Source of the DNA: Desulfosporosinus cupriresistens
GTDB lineage: Bacteria; Bacillota; Desulfitobacteriia; Desulfitobacteriales; Desulfitobacteriaceae
DNA length: 64,000 nucleotides
NCBI RefSeq assembly: GCF_001707885.1
Contig: NZ_MASS01000022.1
Coordinates: forward strand, 1-64,000
Reading direction: 5' to 3'
Shown here: positions 1-9,070 of the stretch, piece after piece
Layout: each line of letters begins with the position of its first letter
How positions within the stretch are numbered: position 1 is the first letter of the stretch
Translations under genes and position numbers: made by a program
The notes under the pieces: generated by a model
The model's input: the letters and a program-made list of their open reading frames with translations, nothing else
Told to the model about the DNA's origin: nothing
Databases searched by the model: none

Positions 1-872
1 ACAGGAATGGACGCTGCTGACATATTACCATACTTGTCCAAGTTTACAACTACTTTATCTGGTGAAATTCCCAGGCGTTTAATCGCAGCATCGACAATCC
101 GGATATTTGCTTGATGTGGGACTAGCAGATCCACATCTTCTTTCGTTAAACCGGCCTTCTCAAGAACCTTTAGAGAAACATCCCCCATAATCCGAATAGC
201 AAATTTATAGACTTCTTTACCCTCCATCTGAAGAGTATGTAAGTTCTTGCCTACTGATTCTAAGCTGGCCGGACACTTCGAGCCGCCCGCTGGTTGACTA
301 AGCAACATACCGCCAGAACCGTCTGAACCTAATTCGAAGCTCAAAAAGCCAAATCCTTCTTGGACCGGTTGTAAAACTGCAGCCCCCGCCCCATCACCGA
401 AGAGAATACACGTTGAACGGTCTTCCCAGTTTAGAATTTTGCTCATTGTTTCTCCGCCAATGACGAGTACGGTTTTATACATTCCCGTAGCAACAAACTG
501 ACTAGCGGTTGCCACTGTATAAATAAATCCAGTACATCCTGCTTCCAGATCAAAAGCCGCTGCATTTTTTGCCCCTAAACGCTCTGCCACGAGGCAAGCA
601 GTCGCCGGAAATGCATAGTCAGGTGTTATCGTCGCCACAATAATGAGGTCAACCTCTTCAGGGTAAATCTGAGCGTCCTCTAAAGCTCTCAAGCCCGCAA
701 AGTAACATAATTCCGAGACAGGGGTGTCTTTCGAGGCGATATGTCGCTCCTTAATTCCAGTGCGTGTAGAGATCCATTCATCCTTTGTGTCCACAATCTT
801 CTCTAAATCCGCATTGGTTAAAACCTTTTCGGGAAGATATGATCCTGTCCCCACAATACCAACACTTCGCAT
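1..872 (-). CDS. fabH: 3-oxoacyl-ACP synthase III (KASIII), 3' end cut off by the window edge
   Basis: Starts type II fatty-acid synthesis by condensing an acyl-CoA with malonyl-ACP in the cytosol. About 290 codons are visible from the ATG at 872 and the frame is open to the window edge. The active-site Cys is near residue 113 in the context EAGCTGF, the His near 253 in VPHQANIRI, and the Asn near 283 in YGNMSAAS, so the whole KASIII triad is present. Only the last 30-40 residues are missing. It follows plsX on the same strand with a 38-nt gap, so it belongs to the fapR-plsX-fabH unit. The product is secure from motifs and context. Confidence 0.96.
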   Translation of the reverse strand, partial: MRSVGIVGTGSYLPEKVLTNADLEKIVDTKDEWISTRTGIKERHIASKDTPVSELCYFAGLRALEDAQIYPEEVDLIIVATITPDYAFPATACLVAERLGAKNAAAFDLEAGCTGFIYTVATASQFVATGMYKTVLVIGGETMSKILNWEDRSTCILFGDGAGAAVLQPVQEGFGFLSFELGSDGSGGMLLSQPAGGSKCPASLESVGKNLHTLQMEGKEVYKFAIRIMGDVSLKVLEKAGLTKEDVDLLVPHQANIRIVDAAIKRLGISPDKVVVNLDKYGNMSAASIP

Positions 873-910
873 AGTCACATGTCCTCTTTTCTGTTTATTA
901 AACATCAGAC

Positions 911-1894
911 TCACTTAGGAAGCTCTTCCCGAATCTGTTCAATAAAATGCGTTTGCACACATTCCTGGGCCACCCGGATGGCATTTAAAATCGCCTTCGC
1001 TTTTGAACTTCCATGACATATAATACTAATCCCATTGACCCCAAGCAGAGGGGCCCCGCCATACTCAGCATAATCCATCATCTGAGCGAACTCTTTTAAA
1101 CCCGGTTTGACGGCCATTGCCCCTAGCTTACGGACCGTGGTTGAAGTAATTTTTTCCTTAATAACCTGAACAAATACCCCTGCCAGCCCTTCAGCCGTTT
1201 TAAGCAATACATTTCCCACGAAACCGTCACAAACAACCACATCAGCACGCCCATAGGGGACATCCCGTCCTTCGACATTCCCGAGAAAATTGATGGGCGC
1301 TTCTTTAAGCAACAGGTAGGCTTTCTGGGTAAGTTCATTTCCTTTCCCTTCTTCACTACCTACATTGAGCAGACCAACGCGCGGATTTGGAATCTTCAAT
1401 ATTCTTGCTGCATAAATGCTGCCCATCAGTGCATATTGGCAAAGTTGCTCTGGTGTCGCATCTAAATTAGCTCCGACATCGAGAATAAGCTTCCCTCCCT
1501 CCACAGTCGGAAGGACTGTGGCAATAGCAGGTCTTTCAATTCCCTTTATGCGCCCTAAGCCGAGAAGGGCAGCAGCCATTTGTGCTCCAGTACTTCCCGC
1601 ACTCACGACGGCATCTGCTTCTCCTTGCTTTACTAATCGGGTCGCAACCACTATCGTAGCATCCTTTTTCTTACGAACGGCATTGGCAGGGTGCTCGTCC
1701 ATCTCGATGACCTCCGTAGCTTCAACAAACGATATGTTCTTAGGTCTCGTGCCTGTTAAGGAGGGAAGCACCCGCTCTTTTGGCCCCACCAAAATGAGAT
1801 CTACATTAGGATTCTTTTCTGCGGCCATCAGTGTCCCTTTTATAATCTCCTCCGGGGCATAATCGCCACCCATTGCATCCACAGCAATTCTCAT
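911..1894 (-). CDS. plsX: phosphate acyltransferase PlsX
   Basis: Makes acyl-phosphate from acyl-ACP for the PlsY step of phospholipid synthesis; it is a soluble, membrane-associated enzyme. The 327-residue length is typical. The start MRIAVDAMGGD is the PlsX N-terminal signature, and GSTGAQMAAALLGLGRI and KLILDVGAN are further family blocks. A ribosome site (ACGGAG) lies in the last codons of fapR, and the two genes are adjacent (fapR stop at 1895). This tight coupling fits co-regulation by FapR. Confidence 0.97.
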   Translation of the reverse strand: MRIAVDAMGGDYAPEEIIKGTLMAAEKNPNVDLILVGPKERVLPSLTGTRPKNISFVEATEVIEMDEHPANAVRKKKDATIVVATRLVKQGEADAVVSAGSTGAQMAAALLGLGRIKGIERPAIATVLPTVEGGKLILDVGANLDATPEQLCQYALMGSIYAARILKIPNPRVGLLNVGSEEGKGNELTQKAYLLLKEAPINFLGNVEGRDVPYGRADVVVCDGFVGNVLLKTAEGLAGVFVQVIKEKITSTTVRKLGAMAVKPGLKEFAQMMDYAEYGGAPLLGVNGISIICHGSSKAKAILNAIRVAQECVQTHFIEQIREELPK

Positions 1895-2482
1895 TTATTC
1901 CATCTCCGTTTCCCGTACATCCTCAAGTCCAAAAAATGCAAAAAGAACCCAGGTTCCTCGGAGCACTTCCTCCGAATCAACTTTTACCGATACTTGGACC
2001 CAATATTTACTCTGCTTACGTTTGAGCACTATTCCTTCAGCAACAGCGATCTCACCTAACTGAACTGGTCGTAAAAACTTTAGTTCGACACTCCCAGTCA
2101 AGGCCATCGGCGCATCCACTAAGCTAATGGCTAGAGAATTAGCCTGGGCAAACAGATAATGTCCGCGAGCAACTCTGGCCTTAGTCAAGACCATGCTTTC
2201 GTCAATTAGCAACTCAGAACGGGCTCTCTCTCCAATAGCTAGTTCTAACAGTTTTCCGATTAATTCCTGATCATCTAAAGACTTTAATGTTGAGTAAGCT
2301 TCTTGAGCTACCACTCGGGTTCGTTCTCGAAGTTCCGGGATACCCAGTTCTCCACGATCTAGACGAATGGTTGAGACACTCACTTTAAATCGCTCTGCAA
2401 GCTCTTCGTCGGTAAAGAATGGATGCTTGGAAAGTGCTTCTCCTAATACTTTACGGCGATCTACTTTACTATATCGGGCCAT
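1895..2482 (-). CDS. fapR: fatty-acid and phospholipid biosynthesis regulator FapR
   Basis: Malonyl-CoA-responsive repressor of lipid synthesis genes. The protein has 195 residues: an N-terminal DeoR-like helix-turn-helix (about residues 5-60, with FTDEELAERFKVSVSTIRLDR), a linker helix, and a C-terminal hot-dog domain (about 95-185) that binds malonyl-CoA in studied homologues. It is first in the fapR-plsX-fabH unit, the usual Firmicute order. The upstream region holds a weak TTAGT...ATTAA inverted motif that could be an autoregulatory site (listed separately). The identification rests on domain order plus neighbours and is firm. Confidence 0.95.
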   Translation of the reverse strand: MARYSKVDRRKVLGEALSKHPFFTDEELAERFKVSVSTIRLDRGELGIPELRERTRVVAQEAYSTLKSLDDQELIGKLLELAIGERARSELLIDESMVLTKARVARGHYLFAQANSLAISLVDAPMALTGSVELKFLRPVQLGEIAVAEGIVLKRKQSKYWVQVSVKVDSEEVLRGTWVLFAFFGLEDVRETEME

Positions 2483-2504
2483 CTATATCACCATTTCTCA
2501 CCCT

Positions 2505-2545
2505 ACTTACAATTTCCTGATTAATATTCTCTGACTAACTATACC
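2505..2545 (-). promoter_or_regulatory. possible FapR-like operator upstream of fapR
   Basis: Read on the minus strand this stretch holds TTAGTCAGAGAATATTAA. It resembles the published FapR box (TTAGTACC...TACTAA) only in its outer half-sites, and the spacing is off by one. It lies 20-60 nt before the fapR start, where autoregulation would act. The match is weak. Confidence 0.25.
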
Positions 2546-2695
2546 ACGTCGCGGTTCGAGGACCTAAGTTCGTACTCACACCTCGAACATTTATTCATCG
2601 GAATTACGACCTGGTCACAATTATAAACCATCGCGCTTCACTTATCAATAAATAACCCTGTCGAAGGTAGATGGAATATGGAATAATAGCTTATA

Positions 2696-2848
2696 GGGGC
2701 TGTGCTAACTATATTTTTCACATCCCCACTTTTGCTTCTATATCATCAAAACACAAGCGTCCTCACTCCACTTTAATAGTGAAATGAGGACGCTTATTGA
2801 TTGTTATAACCACTTGAAATTTTGGAGACTGAGTTTTCACACATCCCC
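2696..2848. repeat. MITE-like element, copy A (153 nt)
   Basis: Near-identical, inverted copy of 57466-57627. The ends form an imperfect inverted pair, GGGGCTGTG at the left and GGGGATGTG read inward from the right. At the centre (2755-2795) is a long hairpin whose outer 11 bp are perfect (AAGCGTCCTCA with TGAGGACGCTT). This copy lacks about 9 nt near the left end that copy B has. There is no coding capacity and no clear target duplication. It looks like a non-autonomous transposable element whose transposase is not in the window. Confidence 0.8.
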
Positions 2849-2850
2849 GT

Positions 2851-2880
2851 AAAACAAAAGAGCCCCTATTTCAGAGCTCT
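2851..2880 (-). terminator. intrinsic terminator after rpmF
   Basis: On the minus strand AGAGCTCT pairs with GGGGCTCT (two G-U pairs) around a GAAATA loop, followed by TTTTGTTTT. It lies 20 nt beyond the rpmF stop and abuts copy A of the MITE-like element. Confidence 0.75.
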
Positions 2881-2900
2881 TTGTTCTTGCACGCTAAACC

Positions 2901-3080
2901 TTAAGATTCTACAGCAATAACTACCTTTGAATTATAATACCCACAGCTAGGGCATATATAATGAGGCATTTTCGGTTTATGGCATTGGGGGCATTCGATG
3001 TGGTTTGGTGCAGTTATTTTCCACATAGCCCGACGTTTGCGTACTCTTGATTTTGATTGGCGATGTTGCGGTACACCCAT
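2901..3080 (-). CDS. rpmF: 50S ribosomal protein L32
   Basis: Small ribosomal protein of the large subunit, 59 residues. The start MGVPQHRQSKSR is the basic L32 N-terminus. A zinc ribbon follows with CPQC at about residues 30-33 and CPSC at about 43-46, so this is the zinc-containing (C+) form. It lies 32 nt downstream of the DUF177 gene, the standard bacterial pair, and is closed by an intrinsic terminator. Confidence 0.96.
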   Translation of the reverse strand: MGVPQHRQSKSRVRKRRAMWKITAPNHIECPQCHKPKMPHYICPSCGYYNSKVVIAVES

Positions 3081-3112
3081 AATTACACCCCCTTTAGGTT
3101 CTCTAAAATTAA

Positions 3113-3622
3113 TTAGTCATTGAATTGCCACTTGGACAGTGCCGCTAACCGAGGGTCAATGTTGCTCTCCCCGCAATGACACGGAGTCAGATTTCGGTTC
3201 GCACCACAGGTCGGGCATAATCCCTGACACTCTGCTGAACAAATAAACTTCATCGGCAAAGCTAACACAATTTGTTCAAAGATTCGATCCTTGATCTCGA
3301 TCTCATCTTTGTCCAAAAGAAGTGCTGTCTCAAGCTGATCTTCGGTTGCCAGTGTTCGAAAAACCCATTCGTCTTGGAAGGAGAGATCAAATGGATAAAC
3401 AAACGTCTCTAGACAACGTCCACACGTAGCTTTAAGATCCGTGTGAATCGTCCCGTGAACCAACAAAGCTTTACTTGTGTTGTTTACCTGAAGTTGAACA
3501 TGTACCGGTGCTTGAAACGAAAGGGCTTCTGTTCCCAAATCGAAGGAAGAAAAATCTTCGACCAAATCGAAACAGGCACTTCCACCTTCCTTATTACGAA
3601 CCTGGGCTACATTCACTTTCAT
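3113..3622 (-). CDS. DUF177 (YceD/YlbN family) protein, partner of L32
   Basis: YceD-family protein of about 169 residues, linked to ribosome or 23S rRNA maturation in other organisms; the exact activity is not settled. Two Cys pairs, CGRC in the middle and CSAECQGLCPTCG near the C-terminus (about residues 135-147), match the DUF177 pattern. I chose the ATG at 3622 (MKVNVAQVRN) because GGGGTGG lies 6 nt upstream; an ATG 7 codons earlier lacks such a site. It is co-transcribed with rpmF. Confidence 0.92.
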   Translation of the reverse strand: MKVNVAQVRNKEGGSACFDLVEDFSSFDLGTEALSFQAPVHVQLQVNNTSKALLVHGTIHTDLKATCGRCLETFVYPFDLSFQDEWVFRTLATEDQLETALLLDKDEIEIKDRIFEQIVLALPMKFICSAECQGLCPTCGANRNLTPCHCGESNIDPRLAALSKWQFND

Positions 3623-3807
3623 ATTATCCACCCCAATACACATCCACTATTATAGTTGGCACATTTTTCTTTGTCAAGTGAAAACTCTTTACTTAGTATA
3701 TTATACTCCTAATCCACTTCTAAGATTCTTACTTCTTTTAAGTGGGAGGCTTCGTTAGCTACAGGCAGTTTCGAAATACGTACTTCTTAACCTTCACGAG
3801 AACCAAA

Positions 3808-3969
3808 CCCGAGGAATTCACTAGCTTAGAGAACACAGAAAGTCAAACCGACAAGCAAATAGCAACGCAGCGTGCCATCACGATAGTCTCCAGTGGAGAG
3901 TATCGCCGAAGGCGCTAACCCATAACGAACACTTATCGCCGTAGGATGCTAAGACACTTCTTCTCCACC
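3808..3969. repeat. structured intergenic element E1, abutting the ackA stop
   Basis: Short-subfamily member of the E1-E5 set. It begins CCCGAGG and ends directly before the ackA stop codon. It shares with E5 (37457-37590) the blocks CTTAGAGARCAC and CAAGCRAATAGCAAYGCAGCG. The two ends are only partly complementary (GAGGAATTCAC...TAGC with CTAAGACACTTCTTCTC). Internal hairpins such as TCGCCGAAGGCG are visible. There is no open frame of note. Confidence 0.6.
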
Positions 3970-5163
3970 CTAGCGAGTTAATTCAAACGTATCTAGAGCA
4001 ATCATCAGTTCTTCATTGGTCGGGATAACTAAAACCCGACAAGATGCATTCGTTTTAGAAACATCCGCTTCCACACCCCGGACCTTATTTTTCTCTTCAT
4101 CAATCTCTACACCTAGGTAGCTCATATTAGCGCAGATAGCTGCTCGCATCGTAAATGAGTTTTCTCCAAGTCCTGCCGTAAATATAATAGCATCTACGCC
4201 ATTTAACGCTGCAGCATAAGTACCAATATATTTCTTAGCTTGATATGCGAAAATTTCTAAAGCAATCTTAGCACGGTAATTTCCTTCTTCCGCTGCTTTC
4301 TCAATGTCCCTAAAGTCACTGCTTACCCCTGAGACCCCGAGCACACCGCATTTTTTATTCAGGAAATTGTCCATCTGATCAGAACTTAGATTTTCTTTAC
4401 GCATAATATAGGTAACAGTTGCTGGGTCCAAATCTCCGGAGCGTGTTCCCATCAGAAGTCCTTGCAAAGGAGTGAAGCCCATAGAGGTTTCAATGGATTT
4501 TCCTCCCTTAATAGCGGTAATTGAGGAACCATTACCTAAATGGCAGGTGATGAGCTTCAGCTCTTCTGCAGGTTTTCCGAGCAGGGCCGCAGCGCGCTGG
4601 CTAACATACTTATGGGACGTTCCATGAAAACCATATCTCCGAATTTTGTATTTTTCATACAGTTCGTAAGTTAATCCATAGAGATATGCATAATCTGGCA
4701 TGGTTTGATGGAAAGCGGTATCAAAGACCGCCACTTGAGGAATCCCTGGCATAAGTTTCTGGCATGCTTCAATCCCTGAGATATTGGGAGGATTATGAAG
4801 CGGCGCTATCTCTATGCAATCCTGGATGGCCTGCATGACCGCACTATCAATTATTGCAGATTTCGCAAAATTCTCTCCTCCATGTACAACGCGATGTCCA
4901 ACAGCCGCAATTTCTTTTAAATCATTGACTGCCCCGTATGTAGGGGACACCAAAGCTTTTAACACAAGCTCAATGGCTACCGTATGATTTGGGATTTCAG
5001 TTGTAATGACTTCTTTTTCTCCTGAAGCCGTGCGATGTGTAAGTACAGCACCCTCAAGACCGATGCGTTCAACTAGCCCTATACCGACTGTGTCCTTTGT
5101 AGTCATGTCTATCAATTGATATTTTAGTGAAGAACTCCCACAATTTACAACAAGAATTTTCAA
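3970..5163 (-). CDS. ackA: acetate kinase
   Basis: Interconverts acetyl phosphate and acetate with ATP formation, the energy-yielding end of acetogenic or fermentative metabolism. The 397-residue length is standard. The N-terminal block [17 protein letters not shown] binds phosphate, HRVVHGGE is the substrate-site block, and TCHLGNGSS and GTRSGDLDP are acetokinase signatures. The start is a TTG at 5163 with GGGGG 8-9 nt upstream. No pta is adjacent. Element E1 abuts the stop codon. Confidence 0.97.
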   Translation of the reverse strand: MKILVVNCGSSSLKYQLIDMTTKDTVGIGLVERIGLEGAVLTHRTASGEKEVITTEIPNHTVAIELVLKALVSPTYGAVNDLKEIAAVGHRVVHGGENFAKSAIIDSAVMQAIQDCIEIAPLHNPPNISGIEACQKLMPGIPQVAVFDTAFHQTMPDYAYLYGLTYELYEKYKIRRYGFHGTSHKYVSQRAAALLGKPAEELKLITCHLGNGSSITAIKGGKSIETSMGFTPLQGLLMGTRSGDLDPATVTYIMRKENLSSDQMDNFLNKKCGVLGVSGVSSDFRDIEKAAEEGNYRAKIALEIFAYQAKKYIGTYAAALNGVDAIIFTAGLGENSFTMRAAICANMSYLGVEIDEEKNKVRGVEADVSKTNASCRVLVIPTNEELMIALDTFELTR

Positions 5164-5297
5164 GTATTATGCCCCCTTATATTTTTTCTACCAATCCATG
5201 ACTTTTCTACTAGCATTTAGAAGTGACTTGACCCAAATAACAAAACTAGTTTTCCACTTTTTCCAGATGTACCCTTTTTGAGTTTGCTTACTCCCTG

Positions 5298-5327
5298 AGT
5301 GTAGCACAAAATTTTAGGTGTTTTCAA
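5298..5327 (-). promoter_or_regulatory. sigma-A-like promoter for ackA
   Basis: On the minus strand TTGAAA (5327-5322) and TACACT (5303-5298) are 18 nt apart, giving an untranslated leader of about 125 nt before the ackA TTG. The rest of the gap 5164-5481 is AT-rich and I see no other feature in it. Confidence 0.45.
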
Positions 5328-5481
5328 GTCCAAACATGATTATTATTAAATTAATTTCAGAAAATTTATAATATTGAAGCTTTAATGTAAGTCTGAGTTT
5401 TATAACTTGATCAAACTGAAACGTCCGACTTCTAGGGACCAAAAATCCTCCATATAAATTATGAAGGAAGGTGATATTTTC

Positions 5482-6636
5482 ATGTCCACAGTTGCCCGTG
5501 CGTTGGCCTTAAGTCTCCTTGCCCTCAGCATGTTTATCTATCCCCAGGAAGTACTTAGCTCTGCAGGCGGAGGCTTGACCTTATGGTGGCGTTTTGTCCT
5601 CCCCGCTTTACTCCCCTTTTTTATCCTTTCCGAGCTCCTGATGGCGGCAGGATTTGTCCACTTTCTCGGTATACTTCTGGAATCATTCATGCGTCCGCTT
5701 TTTCGTCTTCCCGGCAAGGCGGCCTTTGTTGTGGCCATGGGATACACATCAGGTTTTCCAATGGGGGCGGTGCTGACTGCGCGGCTTCGCCAAACTGGAG
5801 AAATCACCCGTGTAGAAGGGGAACGTCTTTTAGCCTTTACTAATAACCCTAGCCCTGGATTTATGTTTGGTGCTGTAGCCTCTGGGATGTTGGGTAAACC
5901 TACGCTTGGCATCGTATTGGTCAGCTCTGTTTATCTTGCGAACATCATTGTTGGAATTCTTTTTCGTTTCTATCGCGTAACACCGGGTTCTCAGCAAACA
6001 ACCAATTTGCCTTCATTCAAAAGAGCATGGTACGAAATGAAAAACGCCCAGGCCAAAGACAACCGGGCTTTCGGGCAAATTCTTGGCGATGCCATCAGAC
6101 AAAGTACAACGACTGTCCTTATGGTTGCTGGTTTTATGGCCTTCTTTTCAGTGATCCTTCGACTCTTAAACACCTGGCATATTACCCTGCTATTAGCCAC
6201 TCTTAGTCACAGTGTTATCCGTATTGTTCAGATTCCCGTTTTCCTAGCTTTTTTCAATGGTCTTTTTGAAATGACGTTAGGTTGCCAGGAGACAATCCGA
6301 GCCCTTTCTTCACTTCATCAACAGGTGGCACTTATAACCCTCCTAATGGGCTGGGGTGGTCTTTCAGTATTCGCCCAAGTCGCTGGATTAATTAGCGGAA
6401 CTGATTTGCGCTTTTCCTCATTTGTGGTTGCTCGGGCCCTTCAAGCAATTATTGCTCTAGGATTAAGCCAACTCCTCCTCTTAGTTGCGAAAGTGCCGAC
6501 CTCTTCCCTTTTTCCGATCCAAGGTCCAAGCACATCGGCTCTCTGGTGGAATACATGGCAATTAAGCTCCTTTGTTTTTGTTGGGATCATGACTATTTTT
6601 CTAATGTTCTCCTTGATTCGACAATCAGTGCGCTAA
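5482..6636 (+). CDS. ylbJ: sporulation integral membrane protein YlbJ
   Basis: Polytopic membrane protein of about 384 residues with eight or more hydrophobic segments, required for spore cortex formation in Bacillus; its transport function is unproven. GYTSGFPMGAVLTARLRQ and TNNPSPGFMFGAVASGMLG are conserved blocks of the YlbJ nucleoside-recognition (Gate-domain) family. I chose the ATG at 5482 (MSTVARALAL) over one 7 codons upstream because the purine-rich GAAGGTG then acts as ribosome site. The neighbourhood with rsmD is as in other Firmicutes. Expression is probably in the mother cell; no clear sigma-E site was found. Confidence 0.9.
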   Translation: MSTVARALALSLLALSMFIYPQEVLSSAGGGLTLWWRFVLPALLPFFILSELLMAAGFVHFLGILLESFMRPLFRLPGKAAFVVAMGYTSGFPMGAVLTARLRQTGEITRVEGERLLAFTNNPSPGFMFGAVASGMLGKPTLGIVLVSSVYLANIIVGILFRFYRVTPGSQQTTNLPSFKRAWYEMKNAQAKDNRAFGQILGDAIRQSTTTVLMVAGFMAFFSVILRLLNTWHITLLLATLSHSVIRIVQIPVFLAFFNGLFEMTLGCQETIRALSSLHQQVALITLLMGWGGLSVFAQVAGLISGTDLRFSSFVVARALQAIIALGLSQLLLLVAKVPTSSLFPIQGPSTSALWWNTWQLSSFVFVGIMTIFLMFSLIRQSVR

Positions 6637-6666
6637 AGCAACCTTGTTTCGCCTCTGGCAAGTCTT

Positions 6667-6707
6667 ACGAAAGAGAGAAGGGTGTTATTCCCCCTTCTCT
6701 CTTTCGT
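6667..6707. terminator. bidirectional hairpin between ylbJ and the coiled-coil gene
   Basis: A 16-bp perfect stem, ACGAAAGAGAGAAGGG with its complement, around a 9-nt loop. There is little T-run on either side. The right arm lies inside the last codons of the convergent gene at 6685-7185, so the coding end and the hairpin share sequence. Confidence 0.6.
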
Positions 6708-7185
6708 AGTTACCCGGCTGATCGCGTTCTTCTTTGGCTAACCCTTTTAATTGCTCGCGATTTTTACGCAATGCTTGAAGCGTTTCGTACAAACTCTGTT
6801 CAACATGCTGAAGCATTTCGTCGGCGTATTGAACGGCCCCAATTTTTACTTCATTGGCAAATGTTTGTGCCTGTCTAACGATGTCTTCTCCATAGCTCTG
6901 GGCCTGTTTAACCACTTCATTTTCTACTGCCATCTTATCGACGTAATTTTTACCACGCTCCATGAGTCTCTGAGCTTCCACTTGAGCTTCATTTAAAATC
7001 CGTTCCCGTTCTTTTAAAACCCATTTAGCATTGGTCAGCTCTTCTGGCAAGGCCGCACGTACGCGATCTAGTAATTCAAAGATGACTGTATCATCGACCA
7101 AGACTTTTCCCGTCATCGGGATCTTAGGCCCATGATCGACAATTTCTTCCACTTCATTAAGTAAACTTAAGATATCACTTTCCAC
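6685..7185 (-). CDS. coiled-coil protein of the ATP synthase B-subunit-like type, function unknown
   Basis: 166 residues, charged and largely helical, with no membrane segment or signal peptide. Residues about 55-150 (ERERILNEAQVEAQRLMERG... to YETLQALRKNREQLK) form a long predicted coiled coil resembling the F0 b stalk or DivIVA-type proteins. In related Clostridia such a gene lies between rsmD/coaD and ylbJ; here it follows rsmD by 17 nt with no coaD between. The last codons overlap a strong hairpin. No catalytic motif is seen, so a structural or scaffolding role is only a guess. Confidence 0.75.
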   Translation of the reverse strand: MESDILSLLNEVEEIVDHGPKIPMTGKVLVDDTVIFELLDRVRAALPEELTNAKWVLKERERILNEAQVEAQRLMERGKNYVDKMAVENEVVKQAQSYGEDIVRQAQTFANEVKIGAVQYADEMLQHVEQSLYETLQALRKNREQLKGLAKEERDQPGNYEREKGE

Positions 7186-7202
7186 TTATATCCTCTCCCT
7201 CG

Positions 7203-7754
7203 TCATACATCCATTCTCTGTAAATACCATACTTTTGTGTCGCCATACTCGCCTGTTTTACGAATTTCAAACGGAAAGATATCACCATTTAATTCTTCGT
7301 CTTTAGCCGTTTCAGCGACGATAACGCCGAATGGTGCTAAATAAAAGTGCTCCTTAAAAGTCAAGATCGCCTTAGAAACAAGTTCCTTGTGATAAGGGGG
7401 ATCGAGAAAAATAAGATCAAAAACTTCAGAAGGGTATCGGTTTATATACGTAAAGGCGTCCATCAATAAAAGTTTGGCCTTTGGGCTTACCCCAACTTTT
7501 TCAAGATTTTCACATATGACCTTATGAGCGTTAAGACTCTTCTCTACCAGCACTGCTTCCCGCGAACCACGGGAAAGTGCTTCGATAGCTAGATTTCCGG
7601 TTCCAGCAAATAGATCTAATACCCGGGCATCCAAGACTTTATCCCCTAAAACATTAAAAATAGCACCCTTCACTTTATCTGAGGTCGGGCGCGTTAGCGT
7701 TCCTTCTACCGCCTTAAGTTGACGACCACGCATCTCACCTGCAATAATCCTCAT
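7203..7754 (-). CDS. rsmD: 16S rRNA (guanine966-N2)-methyltransferase RsmD
   Basis: SAM-dependent methyltransferase acting on G966 of 16S rRNA in the assembling 30S subunit. It has 183 residues, the normal size. MRIIAGEMRGRQLK and RPTSDKVKGAIFN are N-terminal family blocks, LDLFAGTGNLAIEALSRG is the SAM-binding loop (about residues 46-63) and FLDPPYHK the catalytic DPPY (about 116-123). coaD, a frequent downstream partner, is missing here. Confidence 0.95.
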   Translation of the reverse strand: MRIIAGEMRGRQLKAVEGTLTRPTSDKVKGAIFNVLGDKVLDARVLDLFAGTGNLAIEALSRGSREAVLVEKSLNAHKVICENLEKVGVSPKAKLLLMDAFTYINRYPSEVFDLIFLDPPYHKELVSKAILTFKEHFYLAPFGVIVAETAKDEELNGDIFPFEIRKTGEYGDTKVWYLQRMDV

Positions 7755-7878
7755 AAATCCTCCATATTATATTATAGCAGAGCTTATTGAGCTTTACAGC
7801 CACCAATATAGATATTTAGAAAATACCTTCATCTATCAGTATACCATAGCAAGTGTGAATTTCTTCTATGAATATCGT

Positions 7879-7907
7879 GCATATCATTTTAGTTTTTGCC
7901 TATACTA
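7879..7907 (+). promoter_or_regulatory. sigma-G/sigma-F-like promoter of gpr
   Basis: GCATA at 7879-7883 and TATACTA at 7901-7907 are 17 nt apart. The forespore sigma-G consensus is close to GMATR, 17-18 nt, CATNMTA. It lies 120 nt before gpr, a gene known to be forespore-expressed in Bacillus. Confidence 0.5.
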
Positions 7908-8026
7908 GCTATGGCACCTTTCCTATCTGTTTTCGTTACTTTCGTTTTCCCTCTCTGTTCACTGGAGCTATAAAGCCTCAGTGACTTTTTAAGTTTTGTA
8001 TAAATACAATAAAGGAGCAGCGAAAA

Positions 8027-9013
8027 ATGAAAAAATCAGAATTTTATCGACACCTAAATGTCCAGCTTGATTTAGCAGTTGAAGCTCATCAACTCCTACG
8101 TGGGGAAAGCGGGGAAGAAATTCCCGGCGTCCTAATGGATGAACAAGAACTCGAACATGCCAAGGTCACAATAATTACTGTTAAGACCGATGAAGGAGTT
8201 GAACAGATTGGCAAACCTAAAGGACAGTATATTACCATTGATGCTCCTGAGATTCGAAATAATGATTATGTCATTCATGAAGAAATTACCCACGTTTTAG
8301 CAGATAGATTAATTGAACTGATGAATCTTAAAGAAGATGCCAGTGTTTTATTAATCGGCTTAGGAAACTGGAATGCTACCCCCGACGCCTTAGGCCCTCA
8401 AGTCATAAACAAAACTATGGTTACCCGTCATCTTTTTCAACTCGCTCCTACTGAATTACACGGTCAAATGCGGAAAATCAGTGCCCTTTCACCAGGTGTA
8501 TTGGGAATCACCGGAATTGAAACGGCTGAGATTATTCATGGAATCGTGGAACATGTCAAGCCGGATTTGGTCATTGCAATCGACGCCCTGGCAGCCGGTT
8601 CCTTGGAACGTGTTGGCACAAGCATACAACTCGCCGATACTGGCATTCATCCTGGTTCGGGAGTAGGAAATCGACGCTCTGGCATCAATGAAGAAACCAT
8701 AGGCTGTAAAGTAATTGCTATTGGGCTCCCTACAGTAGTTAACGCTGCCGTAATAGCTCATGATGTAGTGGAAGGTGTCTTTCAGCAGTTCGTAACTAGT
8801 CCAACATTATATAAACTTTATAAGGGCATAAAACCTGAAACGTTCAGTCAAATCATTGATGATGTGCTTTCTCCTTTTCAAGGCAACTTGATGGTTACAC
8901 CCAAAGAAATCGACTCACTCATTCAAACGTCGGCCAAAATTATTGCTGGCGCTTTGGCAATTAGCCTGCATCCCGGAATTGACCGTGAAGACTATGAGCG
9001 TTATATACAATGA
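8027..9013 (+). CDS. gpr: spore germination protease GPR
   Basis: Aspartic-type endopeptidase that degrades the DNA-protecting small acid-soluble proteins (SASP) when spores germinate. It has 328 residues, slightly shorter than the Bacillus enzyme. The N-terminal LDLAVEAHQ (about residues 14-22) resembles the autoprocessing site removed on activation. LLIGLGNWNATPDALGP, SPGVLGITGIET and IHPGSGVGNRR are conserved blocks. The ribosome site AAAGGAG precedes the ATG. A SASP-like ORF lies convergent just downstream, so substrate-type and protease genes share one terminator. Confidence 0.95.
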   Translation: MKKSEFYRHLNVQLDLAVEAHQLLRGESGEEIPGVLMDEQELEHAKVTIITVKTDEGVEQIGKPKGQYITIDAPEIRNNDYVIHEEITHVLADRLIELMNLKEDASVLLIGLGNWNATPDALGPQVINKTMVTRHLFQLAPTELHGQMRKISALSPGVLGITGIETAEIIHGIVEHVKPDLVIAIDALAAGSLERVGTSIQLADTGIHPGSGVGNRRSGINEETIGCKVIAIGLPTVVNAAVIAHDVVEGVFQQFVTSPTLYKLYKGIKPETFSQIIDDVLSPFQGNLMVTPKEIDSLIQTSAKIIAGALAISLHPGIDREDYERYIQ

Positions 9014-9018
9014 CAAAT

Positions 9019-9065
9019 AGAGAAAGGGGTCAAGTCGGTTTTAAACCTACTTGACCCCTTTCTCT
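9019..9065. terminator. bidirectional terminator between gpr and the SASP-like gene
   Basis: Long near-perfect stem: AGAGAAAGGGGTCAAGT pairs with ACTTGACCCCTTTCTCT around a short AT-rich loop. It lies between the two convergent stop codons and serves both. Confidence 0.8.
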
Positions 9066-9070
9066 ACAGA

